This document shows positions 61,065 to 64,000 of a DNA stretch of 64,000 bases, one piece after another. The stretch covers positions 1,116,001-1,180,000 of the forward strand of contig OW051492.1 of NCBI GenBank assembly GCA_932521035.1, in the 5' to 3' direction. The translations under genes and the position numbers were made by a program. The DNA comes from Oscheius dolichura (lineage: Eukaryota; Nematoda; Chromadorea; Rhabditida; Rhabditidae). The notes beneath the pieces are model-generated. The model worked only from the letters and a program-made list of their open reading frames with translations, had not been told where the DNA came from and made no database searches. Every line of letters begins with the position of its first letter. Within the stretch, counting starts at the first letter, position 1.

Positions 61065-64000
61065 ATGTTTCCCCTCCTCCGTAGTCTGACTGTTATCGTG
61101 ATTTCTACTGTTGTTCGCGCAGATATCATCTGCCAGATTACTGTACCCATTGGATTGTGGCTCAAGAATAGCACAGGACCTTGTGCAACGGTAAAAGGAC
61201 ATTTCATCCTGGATAGCACTGCGGATAATCTAACGGAGAAGGTGTTCTCAACTTTTAGAGGACTGAAATCCATTGAGGGGTGTCTCTATGTCAAGGGATT
61301 CAATGGAACTAATAATCTGTCATTTTTCGGCAATTTGGAAGAAGTCGTCTGTAGGAAGGAGGAAGGTGGGTTACTATAGGGTCTAGATCAGAATGTTCCC
61401 CGGGACGAGACCCATAATCCGCGCCAGTGTATACCGCATTCTTGGTGGAGCCCTACCACCTTTGCGATTTTTCGGTGCAATCGGTCTATAATCATTGGCA
61501 TATTTTAATTGATATATTGCGACTATTACACCGAAAAAGCGCAAAGTTGGCGCGCTTCCCCCGAATATGCGCCTTACTGACTCGGACCTGGTTTGCCGCT
61601 CTATCCAGAATCATACCACGACGTTACTGTAAGTTTGTAGATTCTCCTTTTCAGCAGCGGCTTCCAATCTAACGAATGTCATCTTCGTCCTGGGACCCTT
61701 CTTCCGAACAATGGGATTTCATTCCCTGAAAAGGGTAGAAGGTCCTGGGCAGATTATTCTCTCCTATGAGAAAGTACGGAAACCTTATTTTCAATGCGAT
61801 CAACTTCTACCGGATGGGGAGAAGTGCTTCTCCAAACAGGTGGTTCTCTTTATTTCTTAGGATTACTGTATAATTGTGTAGGAAATGTTGTTCCTCGCCC
61901 GTCATCCCCAGTTCAATGGGAAAATGTACCAGCCCTGTGAGATAGGTACGGCAGTTCTACGACTGATTAGCTATTGTGGTTCAGATGATCCCTGTTTGAA
62001 ATTAGAGCGTTACCATCTTTACGAGCCGCTATCAGTAGATGAGAATGCTACACAGGACATAGATTATTATCCAGAACTGCCGGACTGGTATCCTAGGCCC
62101 AAGCCTCAGCCTCGCCGTCCGGAATATCCCTACTGGTTCTATCGATTTGAAGATATCCCGGCGAATTGCTCAACATTTGTTGGAGTCATTTGTATTATTG
62201 GTAAGGGCGAGTTACTGAAGACTAGGTCGGTAGTTTCGCGGGAAGCCTATGCGCTTTTTCGGTGCAATCGGTCTATAATCTTTGGCATACTGTAATCAGT
62301 ATATTGGGACTATTGCACCGGTAAAGCGCAAACCTGGCACGTCTCCCCCGAAAATGCGCCTTACTGGCTCGGACTTGGTTTGCCGCCGTACGGGTTACTG
62401 TAGAATTGCTCAATGTTGTCTTTCAGGCCCCTATGATTTCAATAGCTATCTCTTCGATAAATTTACAAACTTGTCTCTATTAATTGGACAAATTCACATA
62501 ATGGGAACATTTCTCAACAGATTGGATACCGTATTCCCTAATCTACAGAATATCTATCCATGTCAGTTTATTTATTCTTTTGGTTGTCCACCTTAGTCTT
62601 TTCAGATGAGCTTCCCAATATCTATAACCGGGCTGACCGCTACACCTGTAATGATTTGACTCTCCCTGAGACTTCTCTTCCCCATAAACGGGCTATACCT
62701 CGAAAAGAAGCCCTCCAAATAGTTCGTGTCCGGTTGAATCGCTTCCTAGTCAACATGTCTCTCCCTTCGCTGCTCCCCACCCGGCCACTCGATGTCAGCA
62801 ATCCCAACTTTTCTGATGTACTTCTCCCTCTGCGATTCTATGAGTCTAATTATTTTCCTGAAGCGTTACCATATCCCTGCGGGGATTTCGCACAATTTGA
62901 TCCAGAAAATTGTGGACGATTCATCAGCAATGAGATCTATCCCAACGAATTTGACGACACGCCTCCGGACAGCTACGTCTTTGAATCCTGGCTCACTGCT
63001 ATGGTTCTAACCGTTATTGGAGTCGTTTTCTCCCTCCGTACCATAATCCTTCTCCAATTTTCAAATGTAACTGCTTGCCTACCATATTCTCGAAAGTTTA
63101 TCATCTTCTCTATCCTTATTATGACCCTGACAGCTCTGGAAAGCTGCATAGTCTATCAAAAGTTCTTCAATATCATCGATTACAATGGGAATGTGGACCA
63201 GATCCTATCGGAGTTTGACTCTCCCCACTTGTCTTCTCCTCTCTTCCAATTTGTAATGCTACTCTTGGTTTCCACAAAATATACCGGCCTGGTTCTCTTG
63301 GCTATTTGTCATATCGATCTGGCTCTTTTCTACAGGTTAGTACAAAGTTAGGGAGGGCGGCGCGGGCAAGAGCTGGGTCAGTAGTCTCATGTCTGCCGTT
63401 TCAGGACCAAAAATCTGAAAATATCGCTTTTCTTCTGTATCTTGGTGACTATTTTAGCCAGCGGACTATGTATCTACCTCCATTCACAGCTGTTTATAAC
63501 CATTCGTGGAAGAAAGCCTAACTATTCTCGGGAGCCACGACACGTCGTCTACATGCCTTTCATTATGGTAAGAGCTAAGGGATATTGATCGTTTTTGGTC
63601 TTCTCTCCATCTTTTAGACCTTTAAATTAAAGGTAACTGCAAGTAAATGGAATTTGGGTAGCGTAGGTCCCATAGCGAAGACGTGAAAGGGACTATATAG
63701 CCAAGAATAGGGCCGTAAACCAGGTCCGGGGGCAGTAAGGCGCATTTGTAGGGGAAGTGCGCCACCTTTGCGCTTTTCTGGTGCAATAGACCCAATATAT
63801 CAATTACAGTATGCCAAACATTATATATATTGCACCGAAAACGCGCCTTACTTACCCGGACCTGTTTTACTGGCCAGCCTTCTGATCCATTTCCTTTCCA
63901 GAATGCGAAGGACGGCGCCAATTTCACCCAATTTGTCCCCAGTACTACATTCATACCTTGTTTATATGATGAGTTGGACTTCAGTTTTGGTGACAAACAG
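61065..64000 (+). CDS. receptor L-domain and multi-transmembrane protein, 3' end outside window
   Basis: Exons near 61065-61368, 61654-61840, 61882-62200, 62426-62560, 62606-63336, 63404-63570 and 63901 onward. A signal peptide (MFPLLRSLTVIVISTVV) precedes an L-domain-like ectodomain: ITVPIGLWLKN, LTEKVFSTFRGLKSIEGCLY and NNLSFFGNLEEV fit the insulin/EGF-receptor L-domain pattern. A second half-repeat is SLLIGQIHIMGTF. Then follow cysteine-containing loops and at least four TM helices (AMVLTVIGVVFSLRTIILL; KFIIFSILIMTLTALESC; FVMLLLVSTKYTGLVLLAI; ISLFFCILVTILASGLCIYL). Nematodes have an expanded L-domain family (irld), but L-domain plus polytopic membrane region is unusual. Three introns each carry the same fold-back repeat. 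Confidence 0.72.
61459..61600. repeat. intronic fold-back repeat family B, copy 1
   Basis: Inverted arms TTTGCGATTTTTCGGTGCAA and TTACACCGAAAAAGCGCAAA, then a tail ATGCGCCTTACTGACTCGGA...GGTTTGCCGC. In the first intron of the L-domain gene. Confidence 0.75.
62251..62387. repeat. intronic fold-back repeat family B, copy 2
   Basis: Same arms (GCGCTTTTTCGGTGCAATCG and ATTGCACCGGTAAAGCGCAA) and the same tail (ATGCGCCTTACTGGCTCGGA) in another intron of the same gene. Confidence 0.78.
63721..63864. repeat. intronic fold-back repeat family B, copy 3 (inverted)
   Basis: Same modules in reverse order: the tail complement (CAGTAAGGCGCAT) comes first, then the arms TTTGCGCTTTTCTGGTGCAA and TTGCACCGAAAACGCGCC. 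In the last complete intron of the L-domain gene. Confidence 0.72.

Overview
The window reads as nuclear DNA of a nematode, most likely a rhabditid. Genes are packed on both strands and cut by many very short introns (often 37-50 nt, GT...TTTCAG or TTTAG). Many first coding exons sit a few bases after an isolated polypyrimidine-AG, as expected for spliced-leader trans-splicing. Several products are clear orthologues of conserved metazoan proteins. I cannot name the species. Exon coordinates come from manual splicing and may be off by a base or two.

Layout, left half (1-24 kb, AT-rich, small introns): partial SDR-like gene (-); pqn-59/UBAP2L-like stress-granule protein (-); taf-4, a TFIID subunit (+); TSSK-like kinase (-); PCMTD-like protein (-); small single-TM protein (+); an 11-exon gene of unknown function (+); a four-exon small gene (+); two tandem paralogues whose longer copy carries a RAG1/Transib-type recombinase core (-, 15.1-17.1 and 17.3-20.2 kb); and an unrecognised six-exon gene (-).

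Right half (24-64 kb, higher GC, longer introns with repeats and a recurrent TACNGTA-type motif): cohesin kleisin coh-1/RAD21 (-), with an apparently intact Tc3-family transposon in one intron; PSKH1-like kinase (-); a 4 kb gene-poor stretch with purine-rich DNA and tRNA-like repeats; ubxn-1 (-); a small single-TM protein (+); a coiled-coil/cysteine-rich protein (-) divergent from a LysM-domain gene (+); rpl-4 (-); a small unknown gene and rab-8 (+); DEK homologue (+); npp-12/gp210 nucleoporin (+); and a receptor L-domain plus multi-TM gene running off the right edge (+).

Most genes are housekeeping (transcription, chromatin, nuclear pore, translation, traffic) and do not form one pathway. 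The main novelty is the RAG1/Transib-like pair at 15-20 kb. The longer copy is open over 889 codons except for one TAG, and it keeps the spacing of the RAG1 catalytic and zinc-binding residues. The window also holds at least five families of fold-back or palindromic elements, including a short palindrome present seven times.
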